A DNA stretch of 64,000 bases from contig JANQBS010000052.1 of the NCBI GenBank assembly GCA_033085395.1, positions 1-64,000 on the forward strand. The letters run 5' to 3'. Position 1 is the first letter of the stretch. Each line of letters starts with the position of its first letter. A model generated the notes under the pieces. The model ran no database searches, had not been told where the DNA came from, and was given only the letters and a program-made list of their open reading frames with translations. Source of the stretch: Xanthoparmelia taractica (taxonomy: Eukaryota; Ascomycota; Lecanoromycetes; Lecanorales; Parmeliaceae). The position numbers were made by a program, and so were the translations under genes. Below are positions 22,003 through 33,839 of this stretch, in pieces.

Positions 22003-22761
22003 CTAGACCCTCGAAGGACGGCCACCGCAAAAAGCCCCTCGACGACCTCTCTCCATCCCATCATCCTCCGAGTCATCAAAATGACCACGAGGAGAAGTTC
22101 GTACCCCATTCCCACAACGACCAGCTCCAACCTCGCGCTCAAGACGTCTCCCGAATTCCGTCTCGCCCTCGGAATCATCGGAGTAAGTACCGCGAGAACC
22201 AGAAAGACGCGCCTCATCTTCACGGACCTCGCGACGTAATTGCTCGATGACCGGGTCCTCGCGACGACGACGACGATGAGTCCCGCCGTTCCCGTTCCCG
22301 GTCCCAGTACGTACACCGCCTGTGGTACGAGTACCCCCACGAGGCATCACCGTACGATGCGGGAGGTCGAAATCATCATCATCATCGTCATCATCATCGG
22401 AGTAGCACTCACCGCCGAACCGAGCGCCCGATTGACGACGCGCTTCATCTTCACGGACCTCGCGACGCAATTGCTCGATAACCGGGTCCTCGCGACGATG
22501 ACGACGACGGGTCCCACCGTTCCCATCACTGGCTACTCCGCGATGATGTTGACGGTGGCCGCCATATTCGCTCTCGTCATCATCTGAGGTTGCGAATGGA
22601 TTTGCGGTGCCGCCGCGGTCGCTATGGAAAGTTGTCCGCTCACGGGTCGAGTCAATGCGGGCGGAGGCGCGGTCACTGGTACCAACGGTACGACGGGGGT
22701 GGTAGGTGTCGGAGTCGTCGTTGCGCGAGTATTCACGAGCCGAGGCGCCGTAACGGTCCAT
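22003..22761 (-). CDS. Charged low-complexity protein with an internal repeat, unknown function
   Basis: An uninterrupted frame of 252 residues from ATG at 22761 to the stop at 22003. The protein is rich in Arg, Asp, Gly and Ser, has a run of nine Asp (SDDDDDDDDDF), and contains two copies of about 22 residues reading RR(H/R)RREDPVIEQLRREVREDEAR, predicted to be short charged helices. The copies are also alike at DNA level (see the repeat entry). There is no signal peptide, membrane helix or known domain. A TATATAAG box lies about 206 bp upstream (22974-22967). A longer frame continues upstream of the ATG to 23199, but that part is Asn/Pro/Gln-rich and looks like 5' leader. I do not recognise the family. 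Confidence 0.6.
   Translation of the reverse strand: MDRYGASAREYSRNDDSDTYHPRRTVGTSDRASARIDSTRERTTFHSDRGGTANPFATSDDDESEYGGHRQHHRGVASDGNGGTRRRHRREDPVIEQLRREVREDEARRQSGARFGGECYSDDDDDDDDDFDLPHRTVMPRGGTRTTGGVRTGTGNGNGGTHRRRRREDPVIEQLRREVREDEARLSGSRGTYSDDSEGETEFGRRLEREVGAGRCGNGVRTSPRGHFDDSEDDGMERGRRGAFCGGRPSRV
22209..22523 (-). repeat. Two diverged direct copies of about 80 bp inside the low-complexity gene
   Basis: Copy one spans about 22209-22290 and copy two about 22441-22523. Both contain CATCTTCACGGACCTCGCGACG, an AATTGCTCGAT block and CCGGGTCCTCGCGACGA on the plus strand. Start-to-start spacing is about 232 bp. The differences are mostly third-position changes, so the encoded peptide is almost unchanged, which suggests selection on the protein. 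Confidence 0.75.
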
Positions 22762-22966
22762 TTTTGAGATTGTTCTGGATTGGGTTGGGTTTGGTTTGGT
22801 TTGATTTGGTTTGAAGATGATGTTTCTGGGATGTTCTTCCCTGCGCTTGCTTGACTTTGCTTGGGTTTTTGTTTGCTTTTCGGTCTTGATGATTGTGGAT
22901 GTGGACGAGTGAGTGATGGTGAGATGGATGTAGAAAAAAAGGAAGGAAGAGAGGGAGCAGTGGGCA

Positions 22967-22974
22967 CTTATATA
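22967..22974 (-). promoter_or_regulatory. TATA box of the low-complexity gene
   Basis: Minus-strand TATATAAG, 206 bp upstream of the ATG at 22761, followed by pyrimidine-rich leader DNA. Spacing and orientation suit a promoter; there is no transcript evidence. Confidence 0.45.
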
Positions 22975-24163
22975 CTCATGCTCATGCTCACTCTCAACCA
23001 TCGGTGTTGGAGACCTGAGATTGCGACAAAGACGGCATTGTGTCGCGTGTGCCAAAGAAGGGTATTGTTTCAAAGCGCAATGACTGTAGAGCTCGCTTTG
23101 ACAATCAATAGCATTCTCAATGACACCCTCTTTGTGTTGTGTTAAGTAGAGAGAGACAATCCTTTGTCCGATGTCGATGTTTCTTTGCGACAATCTCATT
23201 GTGGAGTAATTGTCCGTCCTTGTATCCAGTCATTGTCGTTAGCTAATCAAGAACCTCTGTAGCAGCAGCTTCTCTGTCTCCGATAGTAGAGTTTCGACAA
23301 TGCAACCTGCAGCTCTCCGTCCAAGATGTCGATATTGTTCATCGATATGTGGTGGCAGAGTGCATTTTCAAGACTTACCTCCGGGGGTCTGATGCATTTG
23401 CCCGTTTCACAGGTGACATTGGTGCCTCGCGGTCTCGTACTAATCAAGTCTCCCTAGCAGCGTTAGCCTCATTCGTATCAAACACTCCGCAAGCAAATCG
23501 AGCTGGCAACCAAGTATGGCTCACAAAGGACGGAGTATATGATCAAAGGGGTACAAAAGCATAAACGAGGTCAGGAAAAGTTGAGCTATTGGATCAACCT
23601 CCACCCCCTTTTCACTCCATGCGACCGATGAAGGCTATTGTAGACAAAATAGCAAAGGCGGACCTATCAAACAAAATTCCCTGATAATAATACAAAGCAC
23701 TATCCACTATGTCCTTGACCAGCGAAATTCTTCCCTCAGAAGCCACATCTACTCCTCCGCCTTACTTTCTTTACCTCGAAGGGTAAAGGGCATCCATCAT
23801 GTCGCGCTCACCTTTTCCCTTTCGCCCAAATCAACTCAAGGACTGATCTCTGTAGATTAAGGATTTGTGATTGGGTAAGCCCATTCTTTGCGTTGCTCTT
23901 GTGCTAGCCAGGCTAGCTCGTACGGTGATGTCTTTGAATTGGCCCTTCAAACACGTAGCAAAAGCTAGTCTGATCGTTGGAAAGGAGGAAAGGGAGGCAG
24001 CTGGTGGTAGCTGGAGGTAGTAGATAGAGAGGTCAGTCCCATTGATCCCTGAGGCACACCGTGCACATTGTATAAGGCATATGGCAGCAGTTTTCTGTTG
24101 AAGTCTCTGGTCTCTCGGATTCAACTTCTGAGAGAAACCAATGCAAGATCAGCTAGTAAAACT
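22975..24163. other. Gene-free interval upstream of the low-complexity gene
   Basis: About 1.2 kb between the promoter region of the minus-strand low-complexity gene and the stop codon of COG1. I see only short frames without domains, including one on the minus strand at 23831-24124. Confidence 0.45.
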
Positions 24164-26776
24164 CTAAGCCAACAGAGCAAAGAGCAGACTCGTCCGCTTC
24201 CAATACTCTGCAGCATCCTTCTTCATCTTCTCCATCGACTTCGGCTCCAGCGCAAGCTCTTGAGCTAATGAGCGCTGTAGGCTAAGTAGCTGATTATCTT
24301 CAGCTTCGGTGTTCCTGGCGGCACTGGCATTGGTGAGATAGGCAATGTCAAAGAACCGTTGTATCTTCTCGTCTTCCGGCTTCTCTTCTGGCTCAGGTGA
24401 GACGTTCCCATTGCTCATTATTCCATTCAAAGGCTTCTCCGGCCTCGCGCCCATGACCTCCTCTTTCTCTTCACGTTTTCCGACTTCTTCGCCATCTACC
24501 TCCCCATTCTCCTCTCGGACTCTTTGCTCTATCTCCTCCTCGTCTTTCTTGACTTCCTCCTCGAGTTCTTCTTCCCTCTTGTCTTCGCCATCAAGTAGAT
24601 CTCTATCCCGATGCACATTGACTTGAACAGCCTGGCGGCCTTTAAGCATAGGTGCTATACTCAGGATGAGTTCCTTCTTCAGTGCATCGACTGCCTGCGG
24701 ACTCCACAGGTCGCTGCCATAAGCAGTCATGGCCGATGCAAGATCAAGCAGGAACCTGTATGTCCATGCAGACGGTAAGACGGGTAGCTCCGGATCGCCT
24801 TCCCAAAGCGGTCTTGCTTGCAGTAGCTTAGCTTGCGACATCTTAGCAATACGCTTTGAACAACACTCCAGAGGCGCACGAAGTGCTTCATCTGCGATAG
24901 TATGGTGTAAGCTAGGTATCGAATTTTTCCCAAGTTTGGTGTTTTGGTAACTTTTGGGTAGATGTTGCCGTAGTTCCCTCCATACCCGGATTAAGTATGC
25001 AGCTTGCTGGCCGCTGAGAGAGATCTCAGTTTCGTCAGTCAGCTTGTAAAGCATGGCTTGCAATTCAGTATAAGCCTCATGGAGGGCACTATTAAGCTCT
25101 TCTTGCAATAATCTTGGATCGTCCTCACTGAGCAGAACTTGTTTGTTGTCTAACAGGTCATCTTCATTATCCATGTCATCGACGTCGTCAGCCCATCTAG
25201 CCTCTCGTAGCTTCTTGATCATTTCTTCGAGACTTTCGATGCTTTCAAGGAAAGACGTGTACTCTAGAGACACTCTGTTGAGGGCCTCGTTTTTGCTTGT
25301 GAATCGAGTCGCAAGCCTCTCTCGGAACGGTTTGCCTCCATCCTCGAATTCCATGGAAGTCATCGAAGAATCCCATAAAGATGGAGTAAAATCAGATACG
25401 CCAGGTTGCCAGTCCCGCAAAACATTTTCAACAACTGAGCCTACCCAAGCCAGCTTAGAAGCTCGGATTTGTATAAGACGCATAGATTGAAGGTTAAAGA
25501 CATCGCGGAGACCATCAAGCGTCTCCGCTGAATCGACCCCTGTCGAATGCGGATGATTTGACAACCAGAGATCGAAGACTTGTCTCCGCAAATCTATCAG
25601 TCTCCCAGGATCTTCGACGTCCTCTATCCTGTTCCGTAGCCCAGCGAGAAAAGAGCCAAATGCGGTCTTTGCCCATTCTTTGAGTGAACGATCTGCTTCA
25701 GCTTTGGTCAAATCATCATGCCGTATGTAAGGTGTGAATGTCCTGATATCATCACCTATCCATCGCTCGTGAACATCCAGGTTGAGGTCGATTAGTGAGT
25801 ACACATCCTGACTTTTGAACAACGAGACCGACTTTAATCTTTCCAGTGCGTGTGCCAGTTGCACAGGTATGACTGCCTGGGTGTCCCTCAACGTCTTTAC
25901 GTATATCCTTAATGTCATTAGCATACTGTCATGCCCATCACCACCCTGACCCATATCCTCCGACATAGCCTCCAGTCTCATGTGATGGTAATGACGGACG
26001 ACATCCTTAGGTGAGGAACTCGTAGCCAGCGAAAACGCGCACATTGCTTCCACCAGTACATCTCTCGATAATTCCAAGCTCTTGAACCGTCGGTCAATCC
26101 GACCCAACAGTCTCCGACGTAGACTTGCCAAGCGGTTTCTCAAATCATCCAGGTATGGCGGCGGATTCAGGCGCTGGGAGAGCTTCGTATGCAGCAGCCT
26201 TGAGATCACTAGAACCTTGGCGGCCAGCAGCACCGATCCTCCACTCTTCAGAAGCCTAGATATGACATCCGGGCAGCTGCGGAGGACAACCAATTGGGAT
26301 GCAAAGGAGTAGCGTGCACTGTCTGCCAGAAAACTCGTAAGCATCCCCTCCAGAGGTCTCTGGATTTCTCCGAGGCATTCGTACTTGGAGCCCCAACCTC
26401 TTCAGTCCATGTCCGTAGATTTGAAGCCTTCTTGTCCAAGATCCTAGTATTGCATCGCTTGCCGATCTCTCCCATATAATTCTCCACCTCCTCCATCTGG
26501 ACGCCCATTTCAATAATCGATTCCGCGGTGCCTAGGAGGTCACGATAGCTTGCGCTGCATGGGTACCATAATATTAGCAGTTGGATCATATACAGGCATA
26601 GTGTAAGCCAGATCGCTTGAAGTGAGCCCATACCCAACGAGTGTCCTTAGCTTTTCACGATTTGAATCAATGTCTCTGCGCAGCTGTTTCTCCATGCCGC
26701 GCACTGCGGGAATTGGATACTGGAAAGCTTCCTCCCATGACCCGAAGGTCTTGGGATCTGGCGCTTCCGCTGCCAT
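24164..26776 (-). CDS. COG1: Conserved oligomeric Golgi complex subunit 1
   Basis: Three exons (26776-26634, 26554-26385, 26322-24164) give about 823 residues. The N-terminus (FGSWEEAFQYPIPAVRGMEKQLRRDIDSN) and the conserved ASYRDLLGTAESIIEM motif, formed across the first splice join, mark COG1, together with RYSFASQLVVLRSCPDVISRLLK after the second. COG1 belongs to lobe A of the COG tether and supports retrograde vesicle traffic within the Golgi and hence glycosylation. Introns are 79 nt (26555-26633) and 62 nt (26323-26384). An unusually acidic, Glu-rich stretch near residues 690-745 looks disordered. Without intron 2 the frame would break at 26385. Confidence 0.9.
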
Positions 26777-27053
26777 CGTTTGTGCATAGGGTAAAGACTG
26801 TCGTTGGTGTTACATTCTGGCGGAAGAGAGGGCGTGAAGTTCGGTGTCTCGCTTACACCTACCCAAATTGTGGTATGAATATCGAACTACATTCATTTAG
26901 AGCTACCTCTTTATGGCCTGGACTTTATATATGAGACGAGTTCAAATGCAGCTAAGGCTTAATAATGGTGGTATAGAGCAAGCAAACGGAGTCTATGTAC
27001 AATTGAAGTCATGCAAAGGAGGTATCATACATCAGAGAAAAGAACAACGATTT

Positions 27054-30000
27054 TCAACTCCATCCAAACACCTCCGCAATGCTAGCAAAGTTCCACCTCA
27101 AACTTGCAATAGCAACAAAAATGCCGACCAAATCCACCGTTATAAGCACAGCCGCCGCGGTCATGAACCGCGGACTAAAAATCCTATATAACATTAGATG
27201 CCTCCTCAGCCAGCCAGCCCACATTGTAGTCGCCAAGTTGATCACGGCATAATACAAAAGCAGAGTAGCCAATGCTTTGGCCACGTCGCTAAGCAGCCTC
27301 GGCTTCTTCGGAGGCTGCTTCCACAAGGCAATCAAGGGCACTGCTACAGTAGTTAGTATTTGGGCACCGAATGAATTAAGCACAACTAGCATTGGCGACC
27401 ACGGATAGGTCACTGTCCTCAGAGCGACAAATGCCGATTCCCACTGTATACTTGAGAGTGTCGCTTGATGGCCTGTCTTGAAGAAGTGAAAGCTTCCGAG
27501 TAAACCTAAGACGACGGGGCCAATGGCGCTTTGGGAAAGGTCGTTGGTGTCAATGATTTCGAGGAGAGCGAGAATCTGGACGGCCAAGATGCCAATTGCA
27601 CCTCCTCCCATTGGCTTTTGAAGTAAGAAGATGGCCAAAAGCCAATTGGTGACCAGCAGGAAATACCGCGTTCCATGCACGTTGGCGTACCCAAACACTT
27701 TTACCGACTTTGGCTTTGTAACCACGCCATCATCGGTGTCGGCTTTGGCTTCTGGTGTCACTTCAACCTTGATGCAAGGGTTCCCGTACACAAAGGTTGT
27801 AGTACCGACTGCGAAGGCCGAGCCGAGTAGCAGCCGAGCCAGGACGATCTTTATCATCTTAAGACTGTTTTGACTCATTCTCAGCCATGCATTATCGTCT
27901 GCTGCGTCAAGTACCCAAAAAATGGCAGATCCGAGCAGGCCCATCCTCAAGGCAAACCCCACCCACAGCGTCGCGGGTCCTTGGTATGACCGTGTCCCCT
28001 GATAGTAGGTCTTGATAACAATGGGTAACAGGATCGCTGTGATGAGTGGTATGAGCAGCTGCCACGGAGCTGATGTAGATGAGTTGGTTGAAGCGTAGTA
28101 TGTGGACCTACAATACGGCATTTGCTCTTCGCGACAGAGCCTCGAGAGCGAAGCCAAACGACTCAAAATTTGGAATGCGGCGGCTTGGGAAATGCCAAGT
28201 ATGCGTTCAATGAAAAATTCCTGGCGGATCGACGAAGCAAAAGCAGCAAATGCGAAGGTGCCGAGGAAGCAAAGCATGATCTCGTCTTCCCAGATGGTGT
28301 ATGAGTTGGAAGCGAAGCCGACGGACTGACTCAACGTGAAGACAACTGCAAGCCAGCCCCACAAGGATCGTGGGAAAGGATGGGGAAAACCTTTCTGTAG
28401 CTCAAGGAAGACCCAGCCAAAGCCGCCGATAGCGCCAGCTGCAAGGCCAAGCAAAGAGGTATCTTTCGCAACTATGCCAGGCAGAAGTGTTGCACACAGT
28501 AGAACGCCCGCACCGCCGATAAATCCAAGGATTGTCATATGCGACAAAAAGACTGGTAACACTTCGGCGGCCGACGGTCCAGATGACCGTGCAAAAACCG
28601 CCACAATGGCCACAGCGCTGGCCAGAATAAATATTCCTTGTAGCATACTCGGGATGTTGAATGTAGCCCAGAGGCTTCGACATATGCGTAAAGTCTCTTG
28701 CTGATACAGCGATAACCTCTCGAAGGCGGTAGCGTAAAAGTCGCCTTCTCCTTTATATTGAACGGCCTCTTTCCAAGACTGGAGTCCCTCCGCCCAGTAC
28801 CCTTGAGGTACGGAAAAGACGTCTTCTGCCAATCCTCTGGAACGGGAATATTCATGCTGATATCTGTTAATTTGAGCACTTGCCAGCGCGTTCACAGATG
28901 CTAATTTTTGCCAATCAGGCTTTCTGGGGCCCACAAAGGCTTCCGCAATGGGAGCCCCGAGGTTATTGAAAGGTATTGGCATACCCAGAAGAAGGGAGAG
29001 TGTTGGCACGAAATCAATCTGTCCCACAGGACGCTCTTTGGCTGTCGCAGGTGGCTCCATCTTTCCATTATGACCCCTACCAAAGACAGCCTTCTTCGAG
29101 TACATCCACAGCGCAGCTTCCACCTCGTCGTCAGATTCTCCACCATGGTCCCCCTTGATATCCATCCCATGATCACCCATCACTACCAGCAAGGTGTTGT
29201 CGTCCAGAAGAGCAATGACCTTTCTAAGCACATCGTCCATTTCTTTCAATTTAGAGTTCGTCGCCGGATGATCGGGGCCATATCGATGTCCGGCATGGTC
29301 GACTCCAAGATAATGGCCGAACAGTACATCCCACTTTTCCGTGTTCTCCGCGCTCAACAAAGGTATCAGATGCTCAGTCACCCCACTATCGACAGTGAAC
29401 AAATCCCAGACGTTGAACGAGTCGTACGCATGCGTAAGGTTAGCATTGAAGTAGCCTGGAAATAGCGAGTGCCAGGTATCATCACCCAAATGGACCAACG
29501 TCTTGCCTGCGTTCCGCAGCTGTCCCACCACATTGTCCTCCTCAATAGCCGTCCCAGCAAAGTTAGATCCTATGTCAATGAACGTGGGCAGAGTTCCTGT
29601 TGTGAGGCCTTTCAGCCTCTGTAGTGTCGAAGTCGGAGGATCCGCTATGAACGGTAGGAGGAAGGCATTCCCAGGGCTTTGCCTTGCCGTCTGGTCCAAA
29701 ACTGTAAGAGCATTATGGAAGTGATGTGGTTCTCCAGAAAATGGAACGGTAAAATCGTAGCGAAGAGCATCAATTACTATTATTACTGCCTTATCGAAGA
29801 CCTTTGGATGCCAGCATCCATCCGTGTAGGTTCTCGGACTTTGTCTCCCTAGATCGAACGGGGGAGCGGCGCATTCTGATTTGTAGTCAAGCACGAGGCG
29901 TGTGAGAAGGAAGCCTTTGGTGAAGAAGTAGATTCCAATGGCATGGAGTAGACTAGAAATGTTAGCAGGCCTTAACCCACGCGCTAGACACGACGTACAG

Positions 30001-30219
30001 TATCCAAAAGAAGAATCCTATTAACAGAAAATGAGAGGCTTTGAATTGGATTTCCTTCGTCCTGTTTATTGCTTGGATATCAATGTCGGGCTGTGCCCGG
30101 TCTTTGCTATCATTGTATTGACTCGTGATATCTTTGTACTCGGAGGAGGCAGTGGCCGGGCCATGCTGTGCTATCGGAGTAAAGATGGGCTCTCTGCTTT
30201 CGGTGCTCGATCGGGCCAT
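27054..30219 (-). CDS. GPI13: GPI ethanolamine phosphate transferase 3 (PIG-O)
   Basis: Two exons (30219-29999, 29952-27054) give about 1039 residues. After a 60-residue cytoplasmic N-terminus comes a membrane helix (about 62-90), then a lumenal alkaline-phosphatase-fold domain with VIIVIDALRYDF (about 131-142), TGTLPTFIDIGSNFAG, GHYLGVDHAGHRYGPDHP and VMGDHGMDIKGDHGG, which carry the metal ligands. About a dozen membrane helices fill the C-terminal half. The family adds ethanolamine phosphate to the third mannose of the GPI anchor in the ER; the FNVWDLFTVDSGVTEH stretch points to GPI13 rather than GPI7 or MCD4. The 46-nt intron (29953-29998) joins WIL to LLHAIGIYFF. I chose the ATG at 30219, because the frame upstream has no ATG. 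Confidence 0.93.
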
Positions 30220-30733
30220 ACTCCAATGCAAAAGCGAAGCAATTCCTGCACTCTGCCATCACATGACCTTTTGCAGTCAAGATGCGATTTGGAAAGGCTT
30301 GATCTTTGAGGAGGGAGGAGCATGGAAGGGAGGAAGAGCTTCGTGCTGGTGGCCGGTATTCCGCAAATGGCTCTCTTAGGGCTACAGGTATGGGACAAAC
30401 GATGTTAGGGCTAGGGCATGCATCACCAAAACTGCCTACGTCTGATTGGCACCGTGTCGAGATTTGTAAGAGTATTGAAATGATAGATCAAATAACGCTG
30501 GAATCTCGAAACCTAATATTGCATATTCTAGGTACCCAGGGTATATGTATCGCTAACAAGAGCAACATTGAAACTCAGACTGGACTAGAGAGTACAGTCC
30601 TCCCAGGAAGCCGTTCCCCGAGCCATGCTCTTCAGCGTAATATCAAATTCAACTTACTCAGAAGCCCCTGTAGCTTTCGTCTGGATTTATTTGGCAGTGG
30701 GGTGGTATATCAAGCAGGCATGAAATTGCAATT

Positions 30734-32073
30734 CTAGGTTCCATCTATTGACCCACTGCCCTTTTCTTCCTGGTCTTCTTTCTCCTGTCTCGCAACAATT
30801 TCCCTCCACGTACCCATGAATTCCCTCAACCCAGCTTCTCCGTCCGCACTTGCGTCTACCACATCTTTCGGCAGCTTATGTGCACTGTACTGCGGGGTGT
30901 TGAAATTATACGCTTCTGGGTCGTCCCGATTCACCAGGCGGAACTCCGGCGTAAAGACATCTTCATCATCTTCTGATTCCTCGTCTTCTTCGTCCTCGTC
31001 TTGCTCATCGTCTAGATCTGACCCGAGACTCATTGAACCCCTGCCATTGAGCGATAGTCTGAGGACCCCGTCTTGTGAATCGTCTGCAACGTTTTGCTCT
31101 TCGCCCCTCATGTTGAGTATTTCCATCCAGGAGAAAAGCAGGGGATCTGTACGCTGTGCCCACGGGTTGACATCGATCAGCCAGACCCGATCATGTGGTG
31201 GTGGAACATAGACGTCAAACACAAAACTTTCCTCTGGAAAGCTCCGCTTCAGATTTTTCTCAAAGAAATCTCGGATCAGAGAGCGCAGCTTTGGTATTAG
31301 ACGCGGCAGGAAGTCGAAATGATTAAGATCCCGCTGGCACATACAAAGCAAATGTCTCGACCGCACAAAGCATCTGATCTCCAGCGCAGGGTTGAATGCT
31401 GGTATCGTCTTTCGCAGGACGAGGTTGTAAGGAACGTTGGAGAGAGATTTGTCCACGGAGGCCTCCTCGTCCGCTTTCGCGGTGTCATTCTCATCCTCGC
31501 TTTCGTCCTCACAATCATCGAAAACCTGCTCTAAATCATGGGTGATAAAATCCGAGCTCTTTAACAGCAGGTAAACATCATTCGGCGTCGTACATGCCAT
31601 ACTGTTTGTTGCTGATATCCATGTCGCATCTTTAGGAGCAGACCAGTTGAGCTTGGGCATTACAGAGCCACCGAGTGCGGAAATAGTTGATTTGATGTTT
31701 TCATGTATGTCGAGCCAAGCTTCTGAGGGGTTGGCGGCTTCGTCTTCTTGCTCTCTTTCATCGTCTGTATCGGAGTCGGGAGTTGAGGGAATGTCTTCTG
31801 GAGGAAGAATGATGCCGTCGGCGCGGAGGTAAGATAGGAACGGGGCGGAGAGGGGGATGAGGCGGGCTTTGGGAGTCAGGGAGCGATATCAGCTCGAATC
31901 AGCGTGTGCGCTCAAGGCATGTAGCTGAGTCCATACCTTGGGTACCAGGAATGATATGAGCAGTTGAGGACGTGAGACCTGGTGACAGGTGGGAAGGGTA
32001 GCATGCTCAACGGTTCAGTCACTGTATCTGAAGATGGTGACCTTTCCAGAATATCTGCATTTGCGATAGGCAT
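30734..32073 (-). CDS. CDC123: Cell division cycle protein 123 (eIF2 assembly chaperone)
   Basis: Two exons (32073-31937 and 31889-30734) would give about 430 residues of the D123 family. Motifs: HVLNCSYHSWYPR in exon 1; then YRSLTPKARLIPL and SYLRADGIILPPED; LNWSAPKDATWI; VLRKTIPAFNPALEIRCFVR; HDRVWLIDVNPW, an ATP-grasp-like core that binds ATP-Mg; and an acidic run before FTPEFRLVNRDDPEAY. Cdc123 chaperones assembly of the eIF2 heterotrimer in the cytosol. The N-terminal join is the odd part: exon 1 ends with a good GTATGG donor, but no AG acceptor lets the two conserved halves meet in frame. The expected boundary falls after CTG (31890), which implies a GT-TG intron, an acceptor mutation or a sequence error. 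Exon 2 itself is secure. Confidence 0.88.
31890..31936 (-). other. Putative GT-TG (non-AG) intron in CDC123
   Basis: Minus-strand donor GTATGG at 31936. The conserved protein resumes at ATATCGCTCC (31889), preceded by CTG where CAG would be expected. The nearest AG (GAG ending at 31893) leads straight to TGA, and AAAG ending at 31867 is out of frame. Length 47 nt, within the local range. Confidence 0.5.
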
Positions 32074-32338
32074 GGTGGGGATCCGATTTCGATAGTTCTG
32101 GGGACATCAAACGTAAACAGCCTCGAAATGTGAGTACCAAGTACTTCTATGTATATGACGGTTTTCATGATTGCGATCTGCTCGCAATCTTAGCTCCGCT
32201 GATCTCCCGCTATGGCAGCGCCAAGTCTGCAGGGATCTCTCCACAGTCCGACAATTGATCTCGACTTCTTACAGAACGCTGCACTCCATCACACCTAGTC
32301 CTTTCCTCCTGTTCATTTCTTGCTGCCAGATATTTATT
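32074..32338. promoter_or_regulatory. Shared divergent upstream region of CDC123 and CWC21
   Basis: 265 bp separate two divergent ATGs. Pyrimidine-rich DNA (about 32285-32330) precedes CWC21. No TATA box is clear. Inference from orientation and spacing. Confidence 0.4.
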
Positions 32339-32937
32339 ATGTCCTCCAACGTTGGCCTCACAACTCCTAGAGGCTCTGGTACCTCAGGCTACGTCCAACG
32401 CAATCTCTCCCATCTTAAACCTCGGGACAACTTTGCGCCATACCCCAAGGACTACGACTCCTTGAAGCACCGGCAACGAAAGCCTGACAAGGAAATATTA
32501 GATCATGATAGATTGCGAGAGGTCGAGGTCAAGGTGTTTGACCTGAAGGATAAGCTTGAGGACGAAGGGTATGTCTGCCCTTTACTCCCGTACTCCTAGA
32601 ACGTACACGCCGTTGTTGGAGTACAGCTGTATGCTGCGTTCGAAGAGTCTTCCCTGACTAATTCCTCATGTGCAGTGTGGATGAAGAAGAAATTGAGCTC
32701 CAAACCTCTGCTCTACGCCAGAAACTTACATCCTCATCCTCCCCCGACGCGAAGTCAGATCGCAAAGGACAATTCAAGCCGCATCAGGTGCACGAGCTGG
32801 CACAGGCGAAGATGGAAGAGAGTGAGAAGTTAAGGAAAGCGTTGGGAATAAGTGCGAACTACGAAGAAGGATCGCATTGGAAGAAACAAGAGGAGAGGCT
32901 GAGAGACGGCTTAGGCGTGAAACAGGAAGATAGGTGA
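32339..32937 (+). CDS. CWC21: Pre-mRNA splicing factor of the Cwf21 family
   Basis: Two exons (32339-32568, 32676-32937) give about 163 residues. The N-terminus, MSSNVGLTTPRGSGTSGYVQRN, is the conserved Cwc21/SRRM2 start, followed by the cwf21 domain (PDKEILDHDRLREVEVKVFDLKDKLEDEG), which contacts Prp8. Cwc21 sits near the catalytic centre of the spliceosome. The C-terminal part is a charged helix (HELAQAKMEESEKLRKALGI). The 107-nt intron (32569-32675) begins GTATGT and ends GTGCAG; it falls between EDEG and VDEEEIE. Another frame-open ATG lies upstream (32171) but is not part of the conserved protein. Confidence 0.92.
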
Positions 32938-33270
32938 CACTGACTGATTTTGGGGAAGCGTCAAGTGGGCATAGAGGAGTCTGGCGTCGGAAAGGCGTGG
33001 CAGTGCGGACGGTATTGAGGCGTTTAATTTTATGATGGAGAGGAAAGCTTCCTGTGCCTCCTCTCCCAAGGATTTTGAACAGCTGTGGGCGTGCTGTCTT
33101 GCAGTACCCCACCGCAAAAAAACATACCTGCCCATGGCTTGTTTGAGAAGGTCTTCAGAAGATCTCCAGGGAGGCGAGGCATCGCATATCAAGCCAACTA
33201 GCGCCACATGCTATGCCACAGAAAACGAACCAATGCACCTCATATCCCAATCAATACACCATTCTCACCC
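32938..33270. other. Spacer between convergent CWC21 and PET100
   Basis: 333 bp between two stop codons. No coding frame or structured element that I can support. Confidence 0.5.
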
Positions 33271-33839
33271 TCAATCCCTCCACTTCCCCCGCGCCCACCT
33301 CTCAATCGACCCAACCCCAAAAGTCCCCCTCGACTCCTTAACCAGCGTCCTCTTCTCCACCACCCCCACCTGCTGTCCCCGCTCATCCTCCACCCCGCCC
33401 GGTCCCTCGTTCTCCCCCTCCCCACTCCCCATCCCCTTCTCCCTCTCCAACCTCCTCCTCCTCTTCGCCAACCTATCCGCTTTCAACTTCTCAGACAGCT
33501 CCTTCAGTTCCTCCTTCTCAAAGGGAATCTTATGTGTCGATCCCGGCTCGGGCCAGAAGTCAGGGACCGAGAAGCGCGTGTCGAGGTTCACGCCGAAGTA
33601 GTACATCCAGCCGATGGGGAACATGATGTACATGCCGAACTGGACGGAGAGGTTTTAGTACTCACTAAGGTGGGATGGTGCGAAGAAGGATGGGGGGAAA
33701 GGGGGGTGTTGGTGCAGAAACGTACTTTGAAGATCTCCAGATTGGTGCCGCCGGAGTGGTGGGTTGCAAGGGTTGGAGGAAGTCTCCAATAGGAACATCT
33801 TGCGGCTTTCGAGAGCGAATATAGGTGTCTTGTAGCCAT
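33271..33839 (-). CDS. PET100: Cytochrome c oxidase assembly factor Pet100
   Basis: Two exons (33839-33726, 33639-33271) give about 160 residues. The signature GGTNLEIFKFGMYIMFPIGWMYYFGVNLD spans the splice join and contains the single membrane helix; it is followed by FSVPDFWPEPGSTHKIPFEKEEL. Pet100 is anchored in the mitochondrial inner membrane and helps build complex IV. The 86-nt intron (33640-33725) runs GTACGT to CAG. The first 29 residues before GGTNLE look like a basic targeting extension, and the C-terminus (KADRLAKRRRRLEREKG onward, about 70 residues) is a low-complexity tail longer than usual. The start at 33839 is the nearest ATG; another is possible. Confidence 0.88.

Noticed and set aside
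33208..33792. 194-codon plus-strand frame opposite PET100
   Set aside because: It is antisense to a well-supported conserved protein and its His/Pro/Leu-rich content mirrors the C-rich strand.
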